Source of the DNA: Bacillus sp. 7884-1
GTDB taxonomy: Bacteria; Bacillota; Bacilli; Bacillales; Cytobacillaceae
DNA: 64,000 nucleotides
Direction of reading: 5' to 3'
Assembly: GCF_002272245.1 (NCBI RefSeq)
Contig: NZ_NPDD01000069.1
Span: forward strand, 48,766-112,765
The translations under genes were made by a program, and so were the position numbers. Under the pieces are notes generated by a model. It saw only the letters and a program-made list of their open reading frames with translations. It had not been told where the DNA came from and did not search any database. Position 1 is the first letter of the stretch. Each line of letters opens with the position of its first letter. Positions 8,958 through 18,441 of the stretch are shown here, piece by piece.

Positions 8958-10454
8958 CTAGCGAAAACTTTGATAAAAGTTCCGCAAATGTAGTTGAAGA
9001 CCCATATACCCTTCTTCGTACAAGCGTTTATATTCATAATGGTATTGCTGATTAGGTGTTATTTCTTTAAGATTAGTATATTGGATTGCTTTCGCAGCTT
9101 CTTCTTCGTTCTTATAAATCCCTGAGCAAATCCCTGCTGTAATAGCCGCTCCAAGCAGGGTCGCTTCATTTAGCTCCGGAATGGTCAAATGGCAGTTTGT
9201 AATGTCTGATTTTATTTGCATCCAGTAATGGTTTTTTGTCCCTCCGCCAACAGAAATCATTTGATTAATCCGATGTCCCGCCATTCTTTCAGCTGCTCTG
9301 CGAATCGATTCCAGTTCATATGCAGTTCCCTCCATCATCGCTTTCAAAAGATCTTCACGTTTATGAGATGTCTTGAGACCGATGAAAGCTGCTCTTGCGA
9401 ATGGGTCGGGCTGTGGGGAACCACTCCCAGATAAGTATGGATAGTATAAAATACCGGACGGCCCCTCAATTACTTTGGCTGATAGACTCATAATTTCATC
9501 ATAGGACATTTTTTGATCAGAAAACTGCTCTCTAAACCATTCAACTGAACCTCCAGAGGCTGAAATTCCTCCCATCCAAAAGAATCTGTCCTTCACGACA
9601 TGACATCCAAACGTAATACCTGATGCAAATTCCAGTTCCGTAAGCTGCTTTTTCTCTATCGCCCCTATTAGTGTTTCAGCGGTACCAATAGAATCAAATA
9701 CATTTCCAGGGGTGATAGCACCAACGGCAAGGGCAGCTACGAGGTGGTCATGGCCTGCAACTGTAACAGGTATCCCTCTGGATATTCCAAGCTCCTCCAA
9801 CTCTGTCGACAGAGTAACTCCCATTTTTGTTCCGCTTTGCAATGCTTCCGGAAATAATTGGTTCGGAAGATTAAAATGCCTAATCCAGTCCTGGTCCCAT
9901 GCATGTTGATCAATCTGAAACGCATAGGTTCTTGCCGCCAAAGAATAGTCTGTTGCAAAATTACCGGTAAGCATAAAAGCAATAAAATCTGAAGCTGACA
10001 GCCAGACCGCCCCGTCCAAAATGTCTGCTTGCTGCTTTTTTAAGCGTATGATTTTTGCAAGCCCATATTTGTAACTATTGTGGAGACCGGTTTTCTGAAA
10101 GCGATGCAAAGGGTTATCCTCATTGGAAATTTCCTCAGCTTCGGCTTCAGCACACCGGCTGAACCATGGAATGAAATGGGTCCTTGGTTTTCCTGTTTGC
10201 CTGTCCACGAGGAGCCCAGTTTCTGCCATACTTGTAATGCCGATAGCAGATACTTTTTCATCACAGCAGGGCATAATCTCCTTTAAACAACTTGTAATAT
10301 TTCCCCATATATCATCAGGTAAATAATACGGTTCTCCTTGCTTGGTATAATGGGCAATGGTTGGACGAACAGCTATCTGAATAACGGATCCATTATCTTT
10401 AAATACCCCTGCCTTACAATGAGTAGTCCCAATATCAATCCCAAGTAATGCCAT
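8958..10454 (-). CDS. FGGY-family carbohydrate kinase (copy 1)
   Basis: A 498-residue sugar kinase of the FGGY family, which phosphorylates ketoses, polyols or sugar acids. The N-terminal phosphate loop reads GIDIGTTHCKAGVF; the C-terminal actin-fold half has ISVGGGTKNHYWMQIKSD and the adenine-site GAAITAG region. The sequence is closer to fuculokinase/gluconokinase-like members than to the second FGGY protein here, which is xylulokinase-like. The ATG at 10454 has AAGGAAGGAA upstream. It lies between the ABC permease genes and an aldolase gene, in the order import, phosphorylation, aldol cleavage. The substrate is not determined. Confidence 0.88.
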   Translation of the reverse strand: MALLGIDIGTTHCKAGVFKDNGSVIQIAVRPTIAHYTKQGEPYYLPDDIWGNITSCLKEIMPCCDEKVSAIGITSMAETGLLVDRQTGKPRTHFIPWFSRCAEAEAEEISNEDNPLHRFQKTGLHNSYKYGLAKIIRLKKQQADILDGAVWLSASDFIAFMLTGNFATDYSLAARTYAFQIDQHAWDQDWIRHFNLPNQLFPEALQSGTKMGVTLSTELEELGISRGIPVTVAGHDHLVAALAVGAITPGNVFDSIGTAETLIGAIEKKQLTELEFASGITFGCHVVKDRFFWMGGISASGGSVEWFREQFSDQKMSYDEIMSLSAKVIEGPSGILYYPYLSGSGSPQPDPFARAAFIGLKTSHKREDLLKAMMEGTAYELESIRRAAERMAGHRINQMISVGGGTKNHYWMQIKSDITNCHLTIPELNEATLLGAAITAGICSGIYKNEEEAAKAIQYTNLKEITPNQQYHYEYKRLYEEGYMGLQLHLRNFYQSFR

Positions 10455-10496
10455 TAATTAAACAATTCCTTCCTTTAAAATTCCATGAGGTTCGGA

Positions 10497-11372
10497 TTAT
10501 CCCTTGGATCCTGCTGTTAAGTTCATTCCTTCAATGAAGTAACGCTGGAAGAAGAAGAAGATCGTGATAACTGGAAGTAATACCATAATCGATCCTGCCA
10601 TCAAAAAGTTCCATTGCGTATCATTTTGACCTTTAAAAATTTGCATTCCCAATTGCAGCGTATAGAGAGACTCATCATTTATGTATAATAATGGACCAAG
10701 AAAATCATTCCATGCTCCGTTAAAAGAAAAAATGGCAACAGTAGCAATCGCAGGTTTTGCCAGTGGAATGAAAATTTTCCACCATATATAAAGATGATTT
10801 GCTCCATCAATTTTGGCTGCTTCAATTAGTTCATTTGGTATCGTCAAAAAGAACTGTCTAAGCAAGAAAATATTAAAGGCACTTCCAAAAAAAGCAGGGA
10901 GAATTAACGGTAAATAGGTGTTTAACCATCCCAGCTTTGCATAAATCACATATTGCGGAACTAGTGTAACAAATCCGGGAATCATCATCGTTGCAAGGAC
11001 GCACGCGAACAAAACATTCCGGCCTTTAAACTGGATCTTTGCAAATCCGTAAGCGATAAACGAGTTTGCCACAACATTTCCGATGACAACGAAAAAAGTA
11101 ATAAACAGAGTGTTTAAGGTATATTGCAAAAAAGGACCTTTTTGAAGTGTTGTTAAATAGTTTTCCCAATGCCATTCTTTCGGTATAAAGGTTGGCGGAT
11201 AGGTCATGATTTCTTTCATATCCTTCAAAGAGGTGGCGATCATCCACCAGATTGGAGATAAAATTAACAGACTTCCTAAAATGAGAATGATTAGGACAAT
11301 GGTTTGACCAGTTTTTTTCTTGAAATTCGCACTTTTAAAATAATTTTCCTTTGTTTGGGCTGCTGTACTCAT
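10497..11372 (-). CDS. Sugar ABC transporter permease, MalG type (system 1)
   Basis: A 291-residue inner-membrane permease of the carbohydrate-uptake-1 type with six predicted membrane helices. The EAA loop that contacts the ATPase reads EAAKIDGANHLYIWWKIFIP near residue 200. The start overlaps the stop of the MalF-type partner as ATGA (11369-11372), and GGGAGG lies 7 bases upstream, so the two are coupled. No ATPase gene lies in the locus, so it probably uses a shared MsmX-like ATPase encoded elsewhere, as many Bacillus sugar importers do (inference). Confidence 0.92.
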   Translation of the reverse strand: MSTAAQTKENYFKSANFKKKTGQTIVLIILILGSLLILSPIWWMIATSLKDMKEIMTYPPTFIPKEWHWENYLTTLQKGPFLQYTLNTLFITFFVVIGNVVANSFIAYGFAKIQFKGRNVLFACVLATMMIPGFVTLVPQYVIYAKLGWLNTYLPLILPAFFGSAFNIFLLRQFFLTIPNELIEAAKIDGANHLYIWWKIFIPLAKPAIATVAIFSFNGAWNDFLGPLLYINDESLYTLQLGMQIFKGQNDTQWNFLMAGSIMVLLPVITIFFFFQRYFIEGMNLTAGSKG

Positions 11373-12331
11373 TTCCGATCCTCCCCTTCATAATGAACCC
11401 AGCGTGGGGCAATCTTTAGGTTGAAAACTGTTAATACAAGGATAATGATGAATAATACCCATGACATGGCCATTGCGTAACCCATATCGAAAACCTCAAA
11501 CGCTTTGTTCCACATATGTAAATTGAAGAATACCAGTGAATTGGCTGGTCCTCCATCTCCACTGTCACTCATTACGTAGGCTTCCTGGAATATCTGGAAG
11601 GCCCCAATTGTACTCGTCACAAGATCAAAAAAGATAACTGGGGTAATCATTGGCAATGTAATATGAAAAAATTTCCTAAACGAGCTTGCCCCATCAATCT
11701 CAGCTGCTTCATATAAGGACGGTGATACACCTTGAAGGCTTGCTAAGTACAAAAGCATTCCGCCGCCGACACTCCACATTTTCATGAAAATTAAGGCGTT
11801 CTTTGTCCAGGAAGGATCTGTCAGCCATGCAGGACCTTCAACCCCTACAAAACCAAGCAGTGTGTTTACCAATCCTGAAGAAGGACTTAAAAGCTGCATC
11901 CAGAGCAAATAAACGCCTACACCGGATAAAACAGCCGGTAAATAAAAAATGGTTCGAAATACTCGCATCCCCTTTATTCCCTGATTTAAAAGAACAGCAA
12001 GCAGGACAGCCCCTGCTGTTGTTAACGGCACAGAGACGATGACAAAATAAAGCGTATTTTTCAGTGAGAGCCAAATGATTGGGTCATTTGTAAACATTTT
12101 TTTGAAGTTATCAAGACCGATAAAATCCATTTTTGAAGTGATGTTGAAATTGGTAAAGCTTCCATAGAGGGAAAATAACAGTGGTCCAGCCATAAAAAAC
12201 AGAAACCCAATGATCCATGGTGCTATAAAAAGGTATCCTTGCAATCCTTCTTTTCGCTGTAACGAGGCGTTAACTTTTGATTTTTTTAATTTTTTTGTAA
12301 CTACTGGTTTGTCTGAAATCATTCTTTCCAT
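11369..12331 (-). CDS. Sugar ABC transporter permease, MalF type (system 1)
   Basis: About 320 residues, the MalF-type permease partner of the preceding entry. After a basic cytoplasmic N-terminus, membrane helices begin near residue 35 (YLFIAPWIIGFLFFMAGPLL). The EAA loop reads EAAEIDGASSFRKFFHITLP. The start is a choice between ATG 12331, with GAAGGG 9 bases upstream, and nearby ATG 12340; the open frame reaches a TTG at 12352. A stem-loop at 12364-12390 separates it from the binding-protein gene, a common arrangement that keeps binding protein in excess. Confidence 0.9.
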   Translation of the reverse strand: MERMISDKPVVTKKLKKSKVNASLQRKEGLQGYLFIAPWIIGFLFFMAGPLLFSLYGSFTNFNITSKMDFIGLDNFKKMFTNDPIIWLSLKNTLYFVIVSVPLTTAGAVLLAVLLNQGIKGMRVFRTIFYLPAVLSGVGVYLLWMQLLSPSSGLVNTLLGFVGVEGPAWLTDPSWTKNALIFMKMWSVGGGMLLYLASLQGVSPSLYEAAEIDGASSFRKFFHITLPMITPVIFFDLVTSTIGAFQIFQEAYVMSDSGDGGPANSLVFFNLHMWNKAFEVFDMGYAMAMSWVLFIIILVLTVFNLKIAPRWVHYEGEDRK

Positions 12332-12363
12332 CTCGTCCATCCCTTCTTTCAAGGTTAAACAAT

Positions 12364-12390
12364 CAGGGAGCGAATTGATGTCACTCCCTG
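12364..12390 (-). other. Intercistronic stem-loop between binding-protein and permease genes
   Basis: A perfect 7-base inverted repeat, CAGGGAG and CTCCCTG, is separated by 13 bases just after the binding-protein stop codon. There is no long T-run on the minus strand, so it is more likely a 3'-end stabiliser or weak attenuator than a full terminator. That would give more binding protein than permease. Confidence 0.6.
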
Positions 12391-12405
12391 AACAATTTAC
12401 TATTA

Positions 12406-13743
12406 TTATTTGTTACTTTTAACCAACTCTTCTACTGCCTTTTGTGCGGCATCCAATCCTTCTTTCGGTGACTTTTTCCCTAATAGAACCAATTCAAGCT
12501 CAGGTTTAATTAAATTGATATAGTCAGGTGCTTCAATTGGCGTTGGCGTTAGCAAAGTTTGTTTCATGTTCTCATTTGCTGCCGAGTACACCAACTTGCC
12601 AGCCTCTGTAAAATCTGCACTACTAGAAGCTTTTTCTGCTGCTTCTTTGTTTGCAACAATATCAAAGTTTTTCACTGCCCAGAATTCTTGTGCTTGAACG
12701 TCAGTTAAATACTTCAGGAATTCCCAAGCTTCATCAGGATGTTTTGCTCCTTTAGGAATTTCAGCGACAAATCCGCCGCCCCAGCTTGAATTTCCGCTTC
12801 CTTCTTCCATTGCTGGCAGAGGTGCAACGCCGAAGTTTATTCCTTCACCATAATCTCTTAGTTTCGTGAAGAAATTTGCATTATCAGTAGTCATCGCCAT
12901 TTTACCAGCAACAAATGGATCTGCCGTTTGCTCACCAAATTCTGCCTTAAAATTATTAATCGTTTTATCACCGTAATAGTCATAATACTTTTTCACCCAT
13001 GTTAACGCTTTTACGTTTGTTTCATCATTGATAACTGGTTTATTTGCGTCAAAATCCCAGTAGCCTTTTCCGTCTGCATTCATCATCCAGACATCTGATT
13101 CAATTCCATAGTTTGGGAGATAACCGATTCGTTCGAATTTATCTCCTTTTTTCACATCTAGCTTTTTACCCATTTCTTCTAACTCTGCCCATGTTTTTGG
13201 TGGTGTATTAGGATCAAGGCCAGCTTCTTTAAACATATCTTTATTCCAGAATAAAAGACGTGTATCTGTGTTGAATGGCAATGCGTACGTTTCCCCTTTG
13301 TACTGAGTAGCATTAAATAATTCTGGGAAGAAGCGGTCCTTTACTTCTGGATCCTTCTTCAAATATTTTTCAAGATTCGTAATTTGATTGTTTTCCGCCC
13401 TGGTTCCAACTGCGTTTATGTCGTTAATGATTAAGTCTGCTGGATTTCCGGAGGCGATTGACGCTAAGTTTTTCGTCCAAATATCCCCAAATGGCAGATA
13501 TGTATGTTTTACTTCAATTCTGTCCTGAGATTTATTGAAATCATCGATAATTTTTTCAATGATTGGCCTGCGTATTTCAGAACCCCAAAAAGTCCAGAAA
13601 TCGATAACAACTTTTTCACCGTCTTTAGAATTGCCGCTAGACTTTGTCGATCCGGATTCTTTGCTTGAACAGCCAGCTAGGATTAAAGAGAAGCTTATTA
13701 CTAGGATTAACAGCGACACTAATGTTTTTCTTACTGTCTTCAT
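12406..13743 (-). CDS. Extracellular sugar-binding lipoprotein (ABC system 1)
   Basis: A 445-residue solute-binding protein of the family 1 (MalE/UgpB) type. The signal peptide at residues 1-24 ends in the lipobox LAGC, so the mature protein is lipid-anchored at the outer membrane face. The mature start is serine- and lysine-rich, followed by VVIDFWTFWGSEIRRP, typical of family 1 binding proteins. ATG 13743 has GGGGG upstream. Its promoter carries a cre box between -35 and -10 (separate entries), so expression should be repressed by CcpA when good carbon sources are present. The ligand is probably an oligosaccharide; its identity is unknown. Confidence 0.92.
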   Translation of the reverse strand: MKTVRKTLVSLLILVISFSLILAGCSSKESGSTKSSGNSKDGEKVVIDFWTFWGSEIRRPIIEKIIDDFNKSQDRIEVKHTYLPFGDIWTKNLASIASGNPADLIINDINAVGTRAENNQITNLEKYLKKDPEVKDRFFPELFNATQYKGETYALPFNTDTRLLFWNKDMFKEAGLDPNTPPKTWAELEEMGKKLDVKKGDKFERIGYLPNYGIESDVWMMNADGKGYWDFDANKPVINDETNVKALTWVKKYYDYYGDKTINNFKAEFGEQTADPFVAGKMAMTTDNANFFTKLRDYGEGINFGVAPLPAMEEGSGNSSWGGGFVAEIPKGAKHPDEAWEFLKYLTDVQAQEFWAVKNFDIVANKEAAEKASSSADFTEAGKLVYSAANENMKQTLLTPTPIEAPDYINLIKPELELVLLGKKSPKEGLDAAQKAVEELVKSNK

Positions 13744-13911
13744 TCATTTTCCCCCTAAATATATTATTTTTGTTTGGTCACAACCCCCACAAATTGCTGA
13801 TCTGTAATTGTAAATTTCTCTCCCTCCATTTTTTCTCAGAGACTTATGGAATTATATCGTTTCTCGGTGCATTGACTGACGTTTATTGCGGGATATTGTG
13901 GGCTTATTACT

Positions 13912-13940
13912 ATTATTATATGAATGCGCTTTCATGTCAA
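13912..13940 (-). promoter_or_regulatory. SigA-type promoter of the ABC system 1 operon
   Basis: On the minus strand there is a perfect TTGACA at 13940-13935, a 17-base spacer, then AATAAT at 13917-13912. A TATAAT also overlaps it at 13920-13915, but with only a 14-base spacer. It lies about 170 bases upstream of the binding-protein start codon. The rest of the 267-base gap (13,744-14,010) is AT-rich leader with no other feature that I could support. Confidence 0.65.
13920..13935 (-). promoter_or_regulatory. cre box (CcpA site) inside the ABC system 1 promoter
   Basis: The minus-strand 16-mer ATGAAAGCGCATTCAT matches the Bacillus cre consensus WTGNNARCGNWWWCAW at every position. It fills the spacer between -35 and -10, the classical position for CcpA repression. 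Confidence 0.85.
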
Positions 13941-14010
13941 TTAATTTTTGAAAATTCTATTAATCTTTTTGACCATTTTCTTAAAATTACACAAACAGTA
14001 GTCAAAATCC

Positions 14011-14610
14011 TTAATCATTAGCTAATTCTGGTAGCGCATTAATGATAAAATGTGCAGAAATTGTGCTTATTAAAGCTATTAAACTCACAAACAGTAATAT
14101 TCCAACGCCCGTAGCAAACATAACAAGCAACAAAACCAACAAAAAGCCACACGACATCAAAAATGTGATAACAGGGTTACGGACTCCTAGCATAAAAGAA
14201 AAAAATAGGGTTTTATACCACGGGAACTGATAGCGCAGAAAAACAGGAAAACTATAGGACACGGCAATTAAAAATAATAAGCTAAACAACAATAGTCCAT
14301 AGCGAATGGTCACAAAGATATCAGAAACCGCATTTCTTAGAATCAGCAGGTCTAAAAATAATAAACCTCCAATCAGCACAATGGAAAGTCCGAGCGAATA
14401 GCTTTTTAGAAATAATCTCTTAAACTCACGGAAATAGACTTTAAAATTTGGCTCATACTGATCTCCCCTAACCCATTTGTCCATTACGCTAAACATTGAA
14501 GCTGTTGCTGGGATCACGGTAATGACCGGTAATGAAAACAATATCCAGATTGCGTTTAAATATAATAGTCTCCACAGCCACTCCATTAAAAAAGTAAGCG
14601 CTCTGCCCAT
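14011..14610 (-). CDS. DUF624 (YesL-like) membrane protein, copy 1
   Basis: A 199-residue integral membrane protein of the DUF624 family. It has about five hydrophobic segments, starting with WRLLYLNAIWILFSLPVITV, and the family signature PATASMFSVMDKWVRGD near residue 40. YesL-like proteins sit beside sugar ABC importers in Bacillus, including the rhamnogalacturonan locus, but their molecular role is not established. ATG 14610 is chosen over the upstream ATG because AGGAGAG lies 6 bases before it. It precedes the ABC system 1 genes, separated by a promoter. Confidence 0.88.
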   Translation of the reverse strand: MGRALTFLMEWLWRLLYLNAIWILFSLPVITVIPATASMFSVMDKWVRGDQYEPNFKVYFREFKRLFLKSYSLGLSIVLIGGLLFLDLLILRNAVSDIFVTIRYGLLLFSLLFLIAVSYSFPVFLRYQFPWYKTLFFSFMLGVRNPVITFLMSCGFLLVLLLVMFATGVGILLFVSLIALISTISAHFIINALPELAND

Positions 14611-14706
14611 ATCACTCTCTCCTCTCATGTAAACAAAGAGATTGCCGGCGAACACCTTTTAAGCAGTCTCGGCACTCTCTGACGCCGTTCCTATTTAACT
14701 ATTTAC

Positions 14707-15675
14707 CTATTTATCAGCTTCAAGGACCTCCCGTGCTTTTAGGGCAACTGATAGAGATTGAATACTATCTGTATAGGTTGCTAGCACAAATTCAGGATTT
14801 TTTTCTTCAATAGCCTTCGCGAATGCTTCCAGTTCAAGCTGATATAGCCCATGTTCCTCCGCCTCGAAGGATACTTCTACCCCCTCCACCTTACCGCTTA
14901 CACTTCCTTTAACAAGATCAAGTGTTAAATGCAGCTGGTCGGAAATCAGTTCTATTTGAGTAAATACATCCGGATAGGACCAAGTATGGGTATGATTTTG
15001 TAATATTCCATTTTGGTATTTCATCAAAAGGGTAAAGCTATCCTCAACCGTAAAGTCCCCGCCTTTTTGAACAACCAGATTGCCTTGGTAACCTGTTACT
15101 CGCTCTACTTCCCCAAGCAGATAGCGGGAGAGATCAAAGATATGAATCGCCTGATCAAATACAGGCCCACCTGAAATTTCTTTATTAAAAAACCAGCGCG
15201 GCCAGTTTGGACGAAGTGCTAAACCATCAAGCATGGCACTGCGGACCCATGCAACCCTTTTGCCTTTAATAAGTTCTTTTAAGTAGGCAACAGCAGGACT
15301 GTACCGGTACATAAAGCCAACACTGTTAATGACCCCAGTTCGATCTAATATCTCATCGACTTTTTTAGCCATCTCAAGATTTTTTGCAGGCGGTTTTTCT
15401 ATAAGACAATGGATCCCCCGTTCCGCTGCTTCACGGACAAGAAACTCTCGCACTTCTGGAGGTGTACAAATTATGACTCCATCAGGCTTACTTTCCTCAA
15501 GCATTTTCACATAATCAGTAAAACCCTTCACACCAAATTTATTTGTGGCTTTTAAGAGGGTTTCTTCATTTAATTCACAAACACCAACCACTTCAATTCC
15601 AGCTATTTTCTGCATCGTACTTAAATGCCCCTGGCCTTGCCAGCCAGTGCCAACTACTGCAATCTGTACCATCAT
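14707..15675 (-). CDS. Gfo/Idh/MocA family oxidoreductase (third copy)
   Basis: A 322-residue NAD(P)-dependent sugar oxidoreductase. The Rossmann motif reads VVGTGWQGQGHL, and the catalytic EKP motif reads LIEKPPAKN near residue 94. The substrate domain includes SGGPVFDQAIHIFDLSRYL, where conserved Asp and His are retained. Unlike the copy at 1,607, all core motifs are intact. GAGGAG lies 6 bases upstream of the first of two consecutive ATGs. It follows a TIM-barrel isomerase gene with a 50-base gap, repeating the isomerase/oxidoreductase pairing seen at the left edge. Confidence 0.9.
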   Translation of the reverse strand: MMVQIAVVGTGWQGQGHLSTMQKIAGIEVVGVCELNEETLLKATNKFGVKGFTDYVKMLEESKPDGVIICTPPEVREFLVREAAERGIHCLIEKPPAKNLEMAKKVDEILDRTGVINSVGFMYRYSPAVAYLKELIKGKRVAWVRSAMLDGLALRPNWPRWFFNKEISGGPVFDQAIHIFDLSRYLLGEVERVTGYQGNLVVQKGGDFTVEDSFTLLMKYQNGILQNHTHTWSYPDVFTQIELISDQLHLTLDLVKGSVSGKVEGVEVSFEAEEHGLYQLELEAFAKAIEEKNPEFVLATYTDSIQSLSVALKAREVLEADK

Positions 15676-15725
15676 TTCATTCTCCTCATCGTTTTTTGGT
15701 TAAACCACTATTAATGCATAACCGA

Positions 15726-16529
15726 CTAGGAATCAGACTTGCTTTCATCTAGTAAACTCTTAACCCATTGAAGAGCACTGGCGCAGTCATCAGTTGGATC
15801 ATAATCCCCCGCTTCTTGCTCGATTGATACCGTCCGGTCATAGCCAATTTCTTTTAGGGCATATACACACTCAGCAATACCGGCAATTCCCGTTCCAAGT
15901 GCGACAGGATTATGCATACCTGCTTCCCTTACATCTTTTAGATGTACATTAAGTAAGGAATCCTTTAATTGCAAAATCGCTTCAGATGCAGAAAAGTCCT
16001 GTGTTCCATACCACCCCGTATCAACAACCGCACCAAGCAAGTCTCCATAATCACCGATAATCGCCTTGATTTCATCAGGATGCTTTTCTGGATGGTTCTC
16101 TACACCAACCTTGATCCCAAATTCATTACATAGACTATAAATGACCGGAGCTGACTCTTTGGAAATGCCGCTTGTAATTAAGTCAATTCCTAGCATTTTG
16201 GCTGTTTCAAAACACAGCCTCGTCCATCTTGGATAGCGGATTGGGTCTCCAAGCGAACAAGAATAAGAATAGACGCTTAAACTATAGCTCTGCCAAATTT
16301 TCTTTAATTCTTCTGCAAAATAAGGAGTCATAAATTTAGGAAAAGCATGTCCCATCCATAGTTCGATATTTTGAAACCCCGCACCTCGAATATCATGGCA
16401 AATTCGGTCGAATTCTGCTAAGCTAAAGGTTTCAATTACTTTGCGCTCAGCTTCTCCCCATGCATCCATACTTGATTGGTAGTTCGTTGCACGGGCAAAA
16501 TAATTTGCAGTTTGAAAGCCAATAATCAT
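15726..16529 (-). CDS. Sugar phosphate isomerase/epimerase-like TIM barrel (second copy)
   Basis: A 267-residue xylose-isomerase-like TIM barrel. The four expected metal-binding positions are visible: Glu in VGVENHPEKHP, Asp in VVDTGWYG, His in NVHLKDVRE and Glu in VSIEQEAGDYDP. The ATG at 16529 is chosen because GAGGTG lies 6 bases upstream and the barrel begins at once (MIIGFQTANYF); the frame is open to 16625 but would overlap the GH20 gene. Members include isomerases, epimerases, inosose dehydratases and C-glycoside or 3-keto-glycoside lyases. With the adjacent Gfo/Idh/MocA gene, the last option deserves testing. Confidence 0.88.
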   Translation of the reverse strand: MIIGFQTANYFARATNYQSSMDAWGEAERKVIETFSLAEFDRICHDIRGAGFQNIELWMGHAFPKFMTPYFAEELKKIWQSYSLSVYSYSCSLGDPIRYPRWTRLCFETAKMLGIDLITSGISKESAPVIYSLCNEFGIKVGVENHPEKHPDEIKAIIGDYGDLLGAVVDTGWYGTQDFSASEAILQLKDSLLNVHLKDVREAGMHNPVALGTGIAGIAECVYALKEIGYDRTVSIEQEAGDYDPTDDCASALQWVKSLLDESKSDS

Positions 16530-16549
16530 TGTGAACACCTCTATAAAAT

Positions 16550-18433
16550 TTATCCGGAAAATGTCCCCGCTGTTACAATCCGGTGGTACGAATTTCTTCC
16601 TAAAGCACCTTCTGGCATTTTCCATGGAGCATCGTGGTTGAGCCTCTCGACTTCTAACTCTTCAATCCGGTCAATCTCACCATTTAGCCACTGGTCAATT
16701 CGATACTCTGCAGATTCTAATCGTGAGAGTATTCCTCCGTAGCGGATATCAATGATTTCCCAGCCAAAAGGTTTCATGGTTGAAAACCATAAAGAACGGT
16801 GAAGCTTACGTAAATCATCGACCAGATTTCGTAATGTTGGCAGTTCATCTTTCAGGTATGTTAATTTCTGTTTATCATTTTGATCAAAGGCACCCTTTAA
16901 TTTGACACCTATGTCTGCTTTAATACTCAATACATGAGCCAGCTGAGTATAAAAAGTAAAAATCCCTGCCCAGCTTGTATTCCGGTCTTTCGCTTTTTCC
17001 AAGCGTGAAGCCAAATTTTCGTAATGTTCACTTAACGGCAAGGAACGAATATTCTCATCATATAAACCGAGTAAAACATCCTGCCACAACAAAAATTTAG
17101 ATGGATGTGATTCATGCAGGTTATCCTTTGAAACACCAGGTGTCTCATCGAATTCATTTAAGGTAAGAAAGTCATCCCAATTGCCGCCGGTGCAAAAATT
17201 GAACCGTTCGGCTAATTTCTCTTGACTCACTTCACTAGCATATCCATGTTCGGCAAACAACTGCAGGCCAGCCAATCCGGTAAATGGATGTGTTTCTGCT
17301 CCATTATCGCCCCACATGGTAGCGAATACTTCACGGATTCCTTCTTTTTTACAAGCTTCTAAAGCCGCATTCGTGGTAACGATTGTTTTTCCATAGTTCG
17401 GAGCAATGCCATTCCATGTCCATACGCCACCGGCGAAGATCGGCTCTGAGCCAAATTCTTTATGTTTTCTCAAGAATGTTCGGTAAAATTCTTCATCCGT
17501 ATGATAATAATCCCAATAAACAAATTGAACATTTTTTGGCATAGATTTAATAACGTTCTCCGGGATGTTAGCATTTAAATCATAGTAATTTCCTGATTTG
17601 GAACCGAGTCGAAAATACATATCACTCCAAATCATCGGTTTTAAGGCTAACTTTTCAACAAGTGATACCACCCTGTGAAGATGCTTATTCATAATATCAA
17701 AGCGTTTTTGATATCCATGCTCCTCCAAATATTTCCCTAGGCCAAGCTGGTGCGCTTCGTCCATTCCAATATGGATACGCTTACTTCGGAATGGTCGTGA
17801 GGCAGCTTTTATCAACTCTTCAATAAATTCATAGGTTTCTTCATTATCAGCTAATAAAATATCAGCGGTATCTCTTATTCTTGCTGCATAATTCCATTTC
17901 AGCGCCTCTGTTAAATGGGCGAGTGTTTGAATACATGGAATCATTTCAATGCCGAAATGATGGGCATAGTCATCACATGCTTGTAATTCCTGCTCAGTAT
18001 ATCGGCCCCGCATATAACCGAAATATGGATATTTCTCAACAGTAAAGGTATCCTCTGTGTACATCATGACAATATTCAAACCCATTAAAGCCATTTTTCG
18101 TAAAAGGGTTTGAATCCCGTCTACGGTCATTACGGCATTACGCGAGCAATCCACCATAACACCATTTGTTTTAAATTGTGGCTCTTCAGTTATTTCAAAT
18201 TGATTACTTTCCTTAAACTCCTGCAGCCACAATCCTAATGCACGAAAAAAGTGTATTTTTTCTTGATAGCGGATTACTCCATGGTCTTTCTGGCAGCCAA
18301 CCATTAATGGACCCATTATTTGTTCCACACGGATAGGAATTCCATCTTTCGATTGCTGAATATCTAGCTCTCTACAAATAATCTCTAATCCTTGTTCAAG
18401 CCCCTGCAACTCACCACTAAAATTAATATTCAT
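16550..18433 (-). CDS. GH20-type beta-N-acetylhexosaminidase
   Basis: A 627-residue cytoplasmic glycosidase of family GH20 layout, with no signal peptide. An N-terminal alpha/beta domain of about 95 residues precedes the TIM barrel, which starts with GVMVDCSRNAVMTVDG. The catalytic Asp-Glu pair is in IHIGMDEAHQLG near residue 225, and WTWNGIAPNYG and TMWGDNGAE line the pocket. The C-terminal 200 residues are helical and poorly conserved. Family members remove terminal beta-linked GlcNAc or GalNAc. Next to alpha-mannosidases this suggests glycan fragments containing both mannose and HexNAc, such as N-glycan parts. ATG 18433 has TAGGTG 5 bases upstream. Confidence 0.82.
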   Translation of the reverse strand: MNINFSGELQGLEQGLEIICRELDIQQSKDGIPIRVEQIMGPLMVGCQKDHGVIRYQEKIHFFRALGLWLQEFKESNQFEITEEPQFKTNGVMVDCSRNAVMTVDGIQTLLRKMALMGLNIVMMYTEDTFTVEKYPYFGYMRGRYTEQELQACDDYAHHFGIEMIPCIQTLAHLTEALKWNYAARIRDTADILLADNEETYEFIEELIKAASRPFRSKRIHIGMDEAHQLGLGKYLEEHGYQKRFDIMNKHLHRVVSLVEKLALKPMIWSDMYFRLGSKSGNYYDLNANIPENVIKSMPKNVQFVYWDYYHTDEEFYRTFLRKHKEFGSEPIFAGGVWTWNGIAPNYGKTIVTTNAALEACKKEGIREVFATMWGDNGAETHPFTGLAGLQLFAEHGYASEVSQEKLAERFNFCTGGNWDDFLTLNEFDETPGVSKDNLHESHPSKFLLWQDVLLGLYDENIRSLPLSEHYENLASRLEKAKDRNTSWAGIFTFYTQLAHVLSIKADIGVKLKGAFDQNDKQKLTYLKDELPTLRNLVDDLRKLHRSLWFSTMKPFGWEIIDIRYGGILSRLESAEYRIDQWLNGEIDRIEELEVERLNHDAPWKMPEGALGRNSYHRIVTAGTFSG

Positions 18434-18441
18434 CGTAACAC

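Noticed and set aside
13644..14021. Plus-strand 125-codon frame across the importer 1 promoter region
   Set aside because: It has no Shine-Dalgarno, low-complexity hydrophobic content, and covers the antisense of the binding-protein start and the promoter/cre region.
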